Shown here piece after piece: positions 5,260-11,731 of a stretch of DNA of 11,731 nt. The stretch's first letter is position 1. Every line of letters starts with the position of its first letter. The translations under genes and the position numbers were made by a program. Under the pieces are notes generated by a model. That model worked only from the letters and a program-made list of their open reading frames with translations. It had not been told where the DNA came from and made no database searches. Location: contig JAVCBZ010000045.1 of the NCBI GenBank assembly GCA_030765735.1, positions 1 to 11,731 of the forward strand, read 5' to 3'. Source of the DNA: Candidatus Susulua stagnicola. GTDB lineage: Bacteria; Omnitrophota; Gorgyraeia; Duberdicusellales; 4484-171.

Positions 5260-6324
5260 CTAAAGCCAATCTTTTAATTCTAAAATAGCTTCTTTTATAA
5301 GTGAATATACTTCGCGGTATACTGATAAATTCCTACCAACCGGATCAGGGATATCTTCTCCGGTTTCAGAAGAAAGAAATTTCTTTAAATTAAATACTCT
5401 TCCTTCAGCTTTAGGTTCAATTTCTAAAATATACTTATTTTGAGCATCTTCCATGCAAAAAATTAAATCCGAAGAAAGAACCGTAAACCTGTCTAACTTT
5501 TGAGCATAAAATTCACTAGCATCCAAACCTTCTTCATCCTTTAAAATAGTTACAACTGAAGTTGACACTTTTAACCCCTCAGGAGCAGAAATTCCTCGAG
5601 AAATTACCTCATATCTATCATCAAAATAAGGTCTTATTTGTTTCAAATATTTTTTAAGAAGAAATTCAGCCATAGGTGAACGACAACTATTACCAGTACA
5701 AACAAAAAGAATTTTCTTCCTAATGAATGCCTTGACTATATCTCTCTCAGCAATTACTCCTTCTCTCAAAACTTTGAAAGGTTGACTAGTCAAATCTAAT
5801 ACTGTTGACGGTTGAGAATAAACACACTTACCTCCATCAACAATTAAATCTATCTGACTACCAAAAACATCTTCTACCTCAGAAGCCGAAGTTGCTTCCT
5901 TTTCCCCACTTATATTTGCTGAAGGAAGATAAATCGCATCATTAAGTTCACTCAAAATTTGATTAGTCACAATATTATCTGGGATTCTTACTCCTATTCT
6001 ATCGTTGCGAGGATTATAATAAATAATTGTAAGAGGTCCTGGCCAAAACTTTTTCATAAGCCGATATCCAAAAGGTGGCAAAGTATCAAAATAATCTTTT
6101 ATTACTTTGTCAATGCTACCCAAAGCAAAAGAAAGAGGTTTGTTTTTTGATCTTTTTTTTAATAGATAAAGTTTATCAACTGCTTTTCTTTTACCAGCGC
6201 AAACGCCTAGACCATAAACAGTTTCAGTAGGCAAAGCAACTATACCACCCTTTTGAATAATCTCTGCTGCTTGTTGGACTAAAGAATGGTTGATATCATT
6301 AGGATTAATAAAAATTTTCTTCAT
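5260..6324 (-). CDS. Fusion of threonylcarbamoyl-AMP synthase (TsaC/Sua5, YrdC domain) and low-molecular-weight protein phosphatase (YwlE-like)
   Basis: Residues 1 to about 200 are a YrdC/TsaC domain, which makes threonylcarbamoyl-AMP for the t6A modification of ANN-decoding tRNAs. It shows LPTETVYGLG (31-40), the KxR site K56-R58 with K62, SAN (135-137), PSTVLDL (172-178) and LREG (186-189). Residues 203-354 are an LMW-PTP domain with the P-loop C209-TGNS-C214-R215, SPMAE after it, and the acid loop DIPDPVG with D327. Both halves keep their key residues, and only a few residues link them. In B. subtilis the separate genes ywlC and ywlE lie in this order just before rpiB and glyA, so the fusion agrees with conserved order. 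YwlE removes phosphate from arginine and has Thr in its CTGNTCR loop, where Tyr phosphatases usually have Ile. Ser213 here is closer to YwlE, so an arginine phosphatase is possible but unproven. The ATG overlaps the purE stop by one base (TAATG). Confidence 0.95.
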   Translation of the reverse strand: MKKIFINPNDINHSLVQQAAEIIQKGGIVALPTETVYGLGVCAGKRKAVDKLYLLKKRSKNKPLSFALGSIDKVIKDYFDTLPPFGYRLMKKFWPGPLTIIYYNPRNDRIGVRIPDNIVTNQILSELNDAIYLPSANISGEKEATSASEVEDVFGSQIDLIVDGGKCVYSQPSTVLDLTSQPFKVLREGVIAERDIVKAFIRKKILFVCTGNSCRSPMAEFLLKKYLKQIRPYFDDRYEVISRGISAPEGLKVSTSVVTILKDEEGLDASEFYAQKLDRFTVLSSDLIFCMEDAQNKYILEIEPKAEGRVFNLKKFLSSETGEDIPDPVGRNLSVYREVYSLIKEAILELKDWL

Positions 6325-6779
6325 TATTTAAATTTATTCTTCAAAATTTTTAATTTAGAAACATAGTCTTTATCCTTAAGCGAAAGAATTTCTAAGGCAA
6401 AAATTATAGCATTTATAAATGCACTTTTGCCTACACCAGTTGAAGCTATTCCTAAACCTTTAGGTGTACTAACCATAGAAAATAAAGCATCTATTCCACC
6501 AAGAAGCCCGCCCTCCAAAGCTACTCCGATAACAGGAATATTAACGTAGGAGGCAATAAACCCTGGAAGAGCTGCAGCCATACCTGCGCAACCAATAACT
6601 ACTTCAATGCCGCTAGCTTCCATTTCTTGACAAAATTTTCTTAATTTTTCAGGGTTTCTGTGAGCAGAAATAACCTTTAGTTTATAAGCAATATTTAACT
6701 CTTTGAGAATATCTATCTCTTGTTCTAACTTCTCAAGATCGCTCTTACTTCCTAAAATAATAGCAATTTTTTCTTTCAT
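6324..6779 (-). CDS. purE: PurE-family 5-aminoimidazole ribonucleotide carboxylase / N5-CAIR mutase, atypical active-site loop
   Basis: PurE makes CAIR in purine synthesis, either from N5-CAIR (class I, with PurK) or directly from AIR and CO2 (class II). The protein has 151 residues with GSKSD (10-14) and VISAHRNPE (36-44), including the catalytic H40 (equivalent to E. coli H45). The second loop reads AGMAAALPG (65-73). The class I signature is AGGAAHLPG, so the His at E. coli position 75 is Ala70 here and one Gly is Met. The C-terminal part (GVGKSAFINAIIFALEIL) still looks class I. No purK is visible in the window. It may therefore be a CO2-using or divergent form, but this is inference. The ATG at 6779 has GGGG seven bases upstream. 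It follows purD after a 138-bp gap with a stem-loop, and overlaps the next gene by one base. Confidence 0.9.
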   Translation of the reverse strand: MKEKIAIILGSKSDLEKLEQEIDILKELNIAYKLKVISAHRNPEKLRKFCQEMEASGIEVVIGCAGMAAALPGFIASYVNIPVIGVALEGGLLGGIDALFSMVSTPKGLGIASTGVGKSAFINAIIFALEILSLKDKDYVSKLKILKNKFK

Positions 6780-6849
6780 TTTTTTCCCCTTTTTTACAAT
6801 CCCATTTTATCTCTTAAATCTAAAAATTCAATCCTTTATTGTAAATAAG

Positions 6850-6906
6850 AAAAGGGACTGTTCTCAACTGTAAAGGCAACCCCTAAAACAGAAAACTGTC
6901 CCTTTT
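6850..6906 (-). repeat. Long imperfect stem-loop between purD and purE (possible terminator or REP-like element)
   Basis: Arms AAAAGGGAC (6850-6858) and GTCCCTTTT (6898-6906) pair perfectly. Inside them, after one mismatch, a further run of about nine pairs including one G-U continues the stem with a small bulge, leaving a loop of about 15 bases. In gene sense it lies 11 bp after the purD stop, and its far arm ends in TTTT followed by C and an A/T-rich stretch. It could attenuate transcription between purD and purE in either direction, or be another dispersed palindromic element; the sequence does not decide between these. Confidence 0.6.
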
Positions 6907-6917
6907 TTTAAAAAAAA

Positions 6918-8201
6918 CTAATGGTTCAAAGCTTTATTTCCAATATCTCGACGAAAATGCATTTTCTCAAAACTAATATTTTCTATAATTTTATAAGCTC
7001 TATCTTGAGCTTCTCTTATATTTTGACCAAAAGCAGTTATATTTAAAACTCGACCCCCATTAGTTATAAAACCAGACCCAGGCTTATCGCCCAAAAGCTT
7101 AGTTCCAGCATGAAAAACAAAAAAATCGTCAGATTCTGCTAAGGATTCTAAACCTTTGATTTCTTTTCCTTTTTCATAAGTTACTGGATAACCACCAGAA
7201 GCTAAAACTACACAAAGACAAACACGTTCGTCCCACTCTAATTTTACTTCACTAAGCTTATTATCTACAGTTTTAGAAATAAGATCAGCTAAATCACTTT
7301 TTAATTTTGGTAAGATAACTTGAGTCTCAGGATCTCCAAATCTAACATTAAACTCCAAGACAAAGGGAAGATTATTCTTTATCATTAATCCTATATAAAG
7401 TATACCAGTATAAGGAGTACCTTCTTTTTTAAAACCCTGGATAAGCGGTACAGCAATTTGATCATTTATTCGCTTTAAAAGTTCCTGATTTAATATTGGA
7501 GCCGGAGCATAAGCACCCATACCTCCACTATTAGGACCTTTATCGTTATCATAAACTGGCTTATGATCTTGAGAAGAAACCAAAGGTATAACTGTATCGC
7601 CATCAGTAATAACTAAAATTGAAACTTCTTCACCTTCTAGGCAATCTTCAATTATTATTTTTTCTCCAGCTGAAGCAAGTTTTTTTCCAACCATCATCAT
7701 ATCAACTGCAGCTATGGCTTCATTGATGTCTCCAGCTACAACCACTCCTTTACCCGCAGCTAATCCATCAGCTTTTATAACAACTGGAGCACTTCTTTTT
7801 TTTAAATATTTTTTTGCTAAATCAGGATTCTCAAAAATCCTAAAATCAGCTGTAGGAATATTATATTTTCTCATTACCTCTTTAGCAAAAGCCTTGCTGC
7901 CTTCAAGAAGCGCTAAATCTCTTCGTGGACCAAAAATCCTTAAGCCTTTAGCCTCAAATTCATCTACAATACCGGCGACTAAAGGATCTTCCGGGCCAAC
8001 AACAGTTAAATCAATTTTTTTATCTATAGCAAACTTTAGCAATTGTTCTATATCAGTAGCTAATATATTTACATTTTCAGCAACTAAAGATGTTCCTCCA
8101 TTACCAGGAGCACAATAGATTTTCTCAACTAAAGGAGACTGTGACAGCTTTAAGCACAAGCAATGCTCTCTACCGCCAGAACCAATAACAAGCACCTTCA
8201 T
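6918..8201 (-). CDS. purD: Phosphoribosylamine-glycine ligase (GAR synthetase)
   Basis: This ATP-grasp enzyme joins glycine to phosphoribosylamine with ATP to give GAR, the second step of purine synthesis. Motifs in order are VIGSGGREH (5-13), APGNGGT (31-37), VVGPEDPL (67-74), the ATP-grasp VIKADGLAAGKGVVVA (141-156), GPNSGGMGAYAP (222-233) and EFNVRFGDPETQ (283-294), which carries the metal ligands. At 427 residues it is full length, with the usual C-terminal segment ending in FRRDIG near the end. The ATG overlaps the purM stop by four bases (ATGA), so translation is coupled. Its substrate glycine is made by the GlyA encoded downstream. No unusual residues are seen except REHCLCLKL in place of the common REHALAWKL. 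Confidence 0.98.
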   Translation of the reverse strand: MKVLVIGSGGREHCLCLKLSQSPLVEKIYCAPGNGGTSLVAENVNILATDIEQLLKFAIDKKIDLTVVGPEDPLVAGIVDEFEAKGLRIFGPRRDLALLEGSKAFAKEVMRKYNIPTADFRIFENPDLAKKYLKKRSAPVVIKADGLAAGKGVVVAGDINEAIAAVDMMMVGKKLASAGEKIIIEDCLEGEEVSILVITDGDTVIPLVSSQDHKPVYDNDKGPNSGGMGAYAPAPILNQELLKRINDQIAVPLIQGFKKEGTPYTGILYIGLMIKNNLPFVLEFNVRFGDPETQVILPKLKSDLADLISKTVDNKLSEVKLEWDERVCLCVVLASGGYPVTYEKGKEIKGLESLAESDDFFVFHAGTKLLGDKPGSGFITNGGRVLNITAFGQNIREAQDRAYKIIENISFEKMHFRRDIGNKALNH

Positions 8202-9187
8202 ACTAAGGCCATTTTTTTATTTGACTTAACGATTTTCCCTAAAGAGAAGGTTTTACAGGTCTTATTTAAAATGGTTAAGGCTTTTTTTGAAAATTTTTTA
8301 TCTATAACTAAAATCATGCCTATGCCCATATTAAATACTGTATGCATCTCTTTTTGGTTTAGGTGAGCTTTTTTTTGGATAATACTAAAAATCTTGGGAA
8401 CTTTCCAACTTTTTTTATCGATAACCATTCCATAACCTTTGGGTAGAATCTTTGTTACCTTATTATAAAACGCTCCTCCAGTAACATGGGCAATTCCTTT
8501 CAAGGCTGAATAGTTATTGCCAAGAGCCGAAATTAAAGAAAGTACTTCCTTTACATAAATCCGGGTAGGTTTCAATACTTCTTTCTTATACTTCTTGAGT
8601 CCTTTTAAACCAAGAACTTTCCGGACTAAAGTAAAACCATTAGAATGAATTCCGTTTGATTCTAGACCAATGATTGCATCCCCTTCTTTAATCCTTCTGC
8701 CGTCGATTATCTTATTTTTATCAACAATGCCAACGCAAAAACCTGCTAAATCATATTCATCTTTTTTATACATTCCCGGCATCTCAGCAGTTTCTCCGCC
8801 TAAAAGCAAACATTCAGCATCTTTTAAGCCTTTCTTTATTCCAGATACGACATCAGTCAATGTCTTAATATTAACCTTTCCACAAGCAATATAATCTAGA
8901 AAAAATAAGGGCTTTGCTCCAATGCAAACTATATCATTAACATTCATAGCCACTAAGTCAATACCGACCGTATTATGAATATTTACATATTGGGCAATTT
9001 TTAGCTTTGTCCCAACGCCATCGGTTGAAGATGCCAATAAGGGATTTTTGTAGTTTTTAAGTAGGGGTTGCAGATAAAAAAGGGAACCAAAGGCTTCTAC
9101 CTTGCTAAGATTATCAACTTTAATTCTTTTAGCAAAATCTTCGCCCTTTTTAATATCTACGCCAGCTTTCTTATAAGTAATTCCCAT
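8198..9187 (-). CDS. purM: Phosphoribosylformylglycinamidine cyclo-ligase (AIR synthetase)
   Basis: PurM closes the imidazole ring, turning FGAM into AIR with ATP. It belongs to the same fold superfamily as PurL. With the ATG at 9187 the protein has 329 residues and begins MGITYKKAGVDIKKG, like the usual SYKDAGVDI start. Other blocks are SSTDGVGTKLK (53-63), GGETAEMPGMY (130-140), NGIHSNGFTLVRKVL, AHVTGGAFYNKVTKILPKG and FNMGIGMILV. A TTG four codons upstream (9199), inside purL, would add MKTK; I prefer the ATG because it is one base past the purL TAA and fits the family start, although neither has a clear Shine-Dalgarno. Translation is probably by re-initiation after purL. The stop overlaps the purD start by four bases. 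The family is usually a little longer (about 340-350), with the difference spread over the C-terminal half. Confidence 0.97.
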   Translation of the reverse strand: MGITYKKAGVDIKKGEDFAKRIKVDNLSKVEAFGSLFYLQPLLKNYKNPLLASSTDGVGTKLKIAQYVNIHNTVGIDLVAMNVNDIVCIGAKPLFFLDYIACGKVNIKTLTDVVSGIKKGLKDAECLLLGGETAEMPGMYKKDEYDLAGFCVGIVDKNKIIDGRRIKEGDAIIGLESNGIHSNGFTLVRKVLGLKGLKKYKKEVLKPTRIYVKEVLSLISALGNNYSALKGIAHVTGGAFYNKVTKILPKGYGMVIDKKSWKVPKIFSIIQKKAHLNQKEMHTVFNMGIGMILVIDKKFSKKALTILNKTCKTFSLGKIVKSNKKMALV

Positions 9188-9188
9188 T

Positions 9189-11378
9189 TTAGTTTTCAAC
9201 TATCTTAGGTATAGCTTGTTTATAAACCTTCTCTAAATCACTAACATTTATGTCAACAAGATCGTTGATTTTTAAGCTGCCATCTTTTACTTCTCCAATC
9301 AAGCTACAGCTAACGTCAGACTTTTTAGCTATCTCAATGATCTTATCTTTATTGTCTGAAGAAGCACTAATGATAATTCTCGATTGGGTTTCGCCAAAAA
9401 GCAAAGCGTCTTTACGAATTTTATCATCTAAATTTACAATGGCTCCTTTTAAACCAGAGATACAACTCTCTGCTAAGGCAATAGCTAATCCGCCTTCTGA
9501 ACAGCCCTTAGCACTTTTTACTATGCCCGATCTTATCATCTCTAAAGCTGCTGCTTGTACACCCCTCTCTTTTGCTAGATCTAACTGAGGAGAGATACCC
9601 ATTGCTAAATTATGTACTATCCTTAAATACTGGGAACCGCCTAATTCTTCTTTATTTTCCCCAAGCAAAAATATTAAATCATTTGCATCTTTAAAATCCT
9701 GGCTAGTTACTTGTTTAATATCATCAATTAAACCTACCATACCAATTACTGGCGTAGGATAAATTGCGCCTTTAGGATTCTCGTTGTTAAAACTAACATT
9801 TCCGCTTACTACCGGAACGTCTAAAGCAATACAAGCTTCTGTAATGCCTGAGATAACTTTCTCAAACTGCCAATAAACTTCCGGGTTATATGGACTTCCA
9901 AAATTTAAGCCATCAGTGACTCCCAAGGGCTCCGCTCCACAACAAATAAGATTTCTTGCAGCTCCAGCCACAGAAATTTTTCCTCCGGTAAGAGGATCAA
10001 GATAGCAATAAAGTCCATTACCATCTACTGTAGCAGCAATTGGCTTATTAATTTCGGAAATATAATAAACAGCAGTATCCCCACCAACCGGGATACAAGA
10101 ACCTTTAAGTAAGTTATTATCAACCTTTTTAGCAATCCATTCTTTAGAAGCAAGAGTAGGATGGCCAAGAAGAGCAAGCAAAGTCTTGTTATAATCTTGG
10201 GCTTCTTCTATTTTCTCTAAATTTAAATTCCTTGTTTGCTTTAAATATTCTGGTTCTTTTGTTTCTCTGGTATATTCAGGGCCTTCTGCTAAAAATTGAG
10301 GCGGAACTTCTGCTACTAAAATACCCTTTTCTTTTACTCTTAAAATCTTATCAGCAATTACTTTACCGATAACCTTAGAGTCTACCTTCCATTTATTAAA
10401 TATCTCTTCGACTTTAGACAGATTCTCAGGTTTAATAATTAAAAGCATCCTTTCCTGAGATTCAGAAAGCATTACCTCATAAGGAGTCATCCCCTCTTCT
10501 TTACGAGAAACAAAAGAAATATCTATCTCGATACCAGTGCCAGCATTGTATGCCATCTCTGCTGTTGAACACACTAAACCTGCTGCACCCATGTCTTGCA
10601 TCCCAACAATTAATTTCTTATCAGTAATTTCTAAGCAAGTTTTCTCTAACACCCTACCTATTTCAGGATCGCCTATAGCCACAGCACCGGTCTTACTTGT
10701 AGAATTCTCATCTAATCCAGCTGAAGCAAAGCTTGCCCCTTCTACACCGTCTCTACCAGTAGGCCCTCCGACCATCAATACCAAATTTCCTACGCCTTCT
10801 GCTTTAGCTTTCACCTGATTGCTTTTCTTTAAAATGCCCACAACCATAGCATTCACTAAGGGATTTCCTTGATAAAAATCATCGCAATAAACTTCTCCGG
10901 CTAAGGCCGGAAAACCAATTTTATTAGCATAATCAGTAAATCCCCGAGCTATTTCCTTAAAAAGAAAGACTGTTCTTTCGTTCTCCATTGATCCAAGCCT
11001 TAAAGAACTTAAAAGAAACTTAGTTGAAGCCCCGACAGAAAAAATATCCCTGATACACCCGCCGCCACCAGTAGCACTAGCCTCATATGGTTGAACTGCT
11101 GAAGGATGGTTATGGGATTCGACCTTAAAAACTATTGCATAATCGTCACTTACAGAAACTGCTCCTGAATTTTCACCAATACCTATAAAGACTTTCTTTC
11201 CTTCCTTAGGTAAAAGCTTTAAAAGCTTTTTAGAATTTTTGTATGAACAGTGTTCAGACCACATAGCGCTAAACAACCCTAATTCGGTATAATTTGGTTC
11301 ACGCTTTAATAGTTCCTCTATCTTTTCATACTCTGAATTACTTAAACCTAATTCCTGTGCGACCGCTAAACCATTCAT
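9189..11378 (-). CDS. purL: Phosphoribosylformylglycinamidine synthase subunit PurL (small type)
   Basis: PurL makes FGAM from FGAR, ATP and ammonia. At 729 residues it is the small form found in many bacteria and archaea, which needs PurQ (glutaminase) and PurS as partners; the large single-chain PurL is about 1,300. Neither partner gene is in the window. Recognisable blocks are MWSEHCSYKNSK (39-50), KVESHNHPSAV (85-95), TGGGGCIRD (103-111), QDMGAAGLVCSTAEMA, YEVMLSESQERML and, in the second half, GGDTAVYYI, DGLNFGSPYNPEVY, VSGNVSFNNE and GCSEGGLAIALAES. These match the two repeated PurM-like halves. The ATG at 11378 has GAGG six bases upstream. It follows purB after a 96-bp gap and ends one base before the purM ATG. 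Confidence 0.98.
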   Translation of the reverse strand: MNGLAVAQELGLSNSEYEKIEELLKREPNYTELGLFSAMWSEHCSYKNSKKLLKLLPKEGKKVFIGIGENSGAVSVSDDYAIVFKVESHNHPSAVQPYEASATGGGGCIRDIFSVGASTKFLLSSLRLGSMENERTVFLFKEIARGFTDYANKIGFPALAGEVYCDDFYQGNPLVNAMVVGILKKSNQVKAKAEGVGNLVLMVGGPTGRDGVEGASFASAGLDENSTSKTGAVAIGDPEIGRVLEKTCLEITDKKLIVGMQDMGAAGLVCSTAEMAYNAGTGIEIDISFVSRKEEGMTPYEVMLSESQERMLLIIKPENLSKVEEIFNKWKVDSKVIGKVIADKILRVKEKGILVAEVPPQFLAEGPEYTRETKEPEYLKQTRNLNLEKIEEAQDYNKTLLALLGHPTLASKEWIAKKVDNNLLKGSCIPVGGDTAVYYISEINKPIAATVDGNGLYCYLDPLTGGKISVAGAARNLICCGAEPLGVTDGLNFGSPYNPEVYWQFEKVISGITEACIALDVPVVSGNVSFNNENPKGAIYPTPVIGMVGLIDDIKQVTSQDFKDANDLIFLLGENKEELGGSQYLRIVHNLAMGISPQLDLAKERGVQAAALEMIRSGIVKSAKGCSEGGLAIALAESCISGLKGAIVNLDDKIRKDALLFGETQSRIIISASSDNKDKIIEIAKKSDVSCSLIGEVKDGSLKINDLVDINVSDLEKVYKQAIPKIVEN

Positions 11379-11474
11379 GTTACACCTCGTTCTGGTTTGA
11401 ATTTGCCTTAGACTCTATTAAAAACAATTTTTATGGTATGCGTATTGAGATAACGAAATAGTAGAAAGTAAGCC
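11379..11474 (-). other. purB-purL intergenic gap without a recognised element
   Basis: This 96-bp A/T-rich gap contains the purL ribosome site (GAGG at 11385-11388). I see no terminator hairpin, convincing promoter or riboswitch, so transcription probably reads through from purB. Confidence 0.5.
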
Positions 11475-11731
11475 CTACTTTAGACTAAATCGCTTATAAA
11501 TCTTATCTACGTTAACTAAGTAACTATAAGGATTGAAAATCGCTTCTACTTCTGCCTTTTTCAAAAATTTTCCTATTTCTCTGGAAGCTATAGCCTCATC
11601 TCTAAAACTTGAACTCTTATTTATAACCTCTAAGGCCACTTTTTGAACAATATCGTAAGCTTGCATTCTAGACAAACCCTTATCCATGAGATTAATAAGC
11701 ATCTTTTGCGAATAAACAATACCGCGGTTAA
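11475..11731 (-). CDS. purB: Adenylosuccinate lyase, C-terminal fragment, runs off the right edge
   Basis: About 85 codons are present, beginning off the window and ending at TAG. The visible part reads NRGIVYSQKMLINLMDKGLS, followed by RMQAYDIVQ. This corresponds to the end of the lyase core (GLVFSQRVLL with KGLSREEAYDIVQ in relatives). The tail, EVEAIFNPYSYLVNVDKIYKRF, matches the common F-x-P-x-YLxxVDxIFxRF ending. The ATG at 11702 is internal to the family sequence, so it is not the start. PurB acts twice in purine synthesis, splitting SAICAR to AICAR and adenylosuccinate to AMP, both with release of fumarate. It opens the run of purine genes and is read in the same direction. Confidence 0.9.
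   Translation of the reverse strand, partial: NRGIVYSQKMLINLMDKGLSRMQAYDIVQKVALEVINKSSSFRDEAIASREIGKFLKKAEVEAIFNPYSYLVNVDKIYKRFSLK

Noticed and set aside
6792..6840. Possible short peptide remnant (IEFLDLRDKMGL) upstream of purE on the minus strand
   Set aside because: Only about a dozen codons without a start; no family recognised. The inverted pair TTTACAAT/ATTGTAAA around it is only 8 bp and AT-only, so it is likely chance.
8163..8366. Plus-strand open frame across the purM-purD junction
   Set aside because: It overlaps two well-supported genes on the other strand and has no recognisable domain or start signal.
10537..10818. Plus-strand open frame opposite purL
   Set aside because: It is a shadow of purL, has low-complexity Pro/Ser/Ala composition with no motifs, and no ribosome site. 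The same holds for the other plus-strand frames, for example 999-1310, 3619-3876, 7714-8118 and 9250-9588.
11208..11232. Repeated AAAAGCTTT motif inside purL
   Set aside because: It encodes a Lys/Leu-rich stretch and is explained by codon use in AT-rich coding sequence.
11400..11460. Candidate promoter in the purB-purL gap (TTGTTT with a 17-bp spacer)
   Set aside because: The matching -10 (AAATTC) is poor, and such partial matches are frequent in AT-rich DNA.
1..11731. CRISPR array, tRNA, rRNA or riboswitch
   Set aside because: No regularly spaced repeats, no cloverleaf or rRNA segments, and no conserved riboswitch core were seen; almost all sequence is protein-coding.

Overview
All thirteen gene-like features in this AT-rich window lie on the minus strand, so transcription runs from high to low coordinates. 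The genes are packed with overlaps of 1-8 bp or very short gaps, as in one long operon. No stretch longer than about 140 bp lacks a gene. The gene content, the strong Shine-Dalgarno sites at several starts, and several kinds of short GC-rich palindromes at gene junctions suggest an uncultured free-living bacterium. The palindromes, and the peptide tail that one of them encodes, resemble repeats I remember from Omnitrophota (OP3) and related uncultured lineages. That placement is a guess from memory, not from a search.

Right part (6918-11731): de novo purine synthesis. The order is the end of purB, then purL (small type), purM and purD. purL-purM and purM-purD are translationally coupled. After a 138-bp gap holding a long stem-loop comes purE, whose active-site loop is atypical.

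Middle part (2499-6324): purE overlaps by one base a fused gene with a TsaC/Sua5 (YrdC) domain followed by a low-molecular-weight phosphatase domain of the YwlE type. Then come rpiB, glyA, a dCMP deaminase and nrdR. This matches the Bacillus subtilis order ywlC-ywlE-rpiB-glyA, but with the first two genes fused. The genes make a coherent set: RpiB feeds ribose-5-phosphate (and so PRPP), GlyA supplies glycine and one-carbon units for purines and dTMP, the deaminase supplies dUMP, and NrdR controls ribonucleotide reductase.

Left part (1-2503): a short apparent gene remnant, a CCA-adding-type nucleotidyltransferase with an HD domain, a REP-associated tyrosine transposase (RAYT) gene bracketed by two almost identical perfect hairpins, and the start of a macro-domain gene that runs off the window.

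The most unusual features are: the RAYT gene with its two hairpins, which differ by one compensatory base pair and each directly follow a TAA stop; a palindromic element that encodes an in-frame C-terminal extension of NrdR; the TsaC-phosphatase fusion; a 20-bp perfect palindrome touching the rpiB ribosome-binding site; and the atypical PurE loop.
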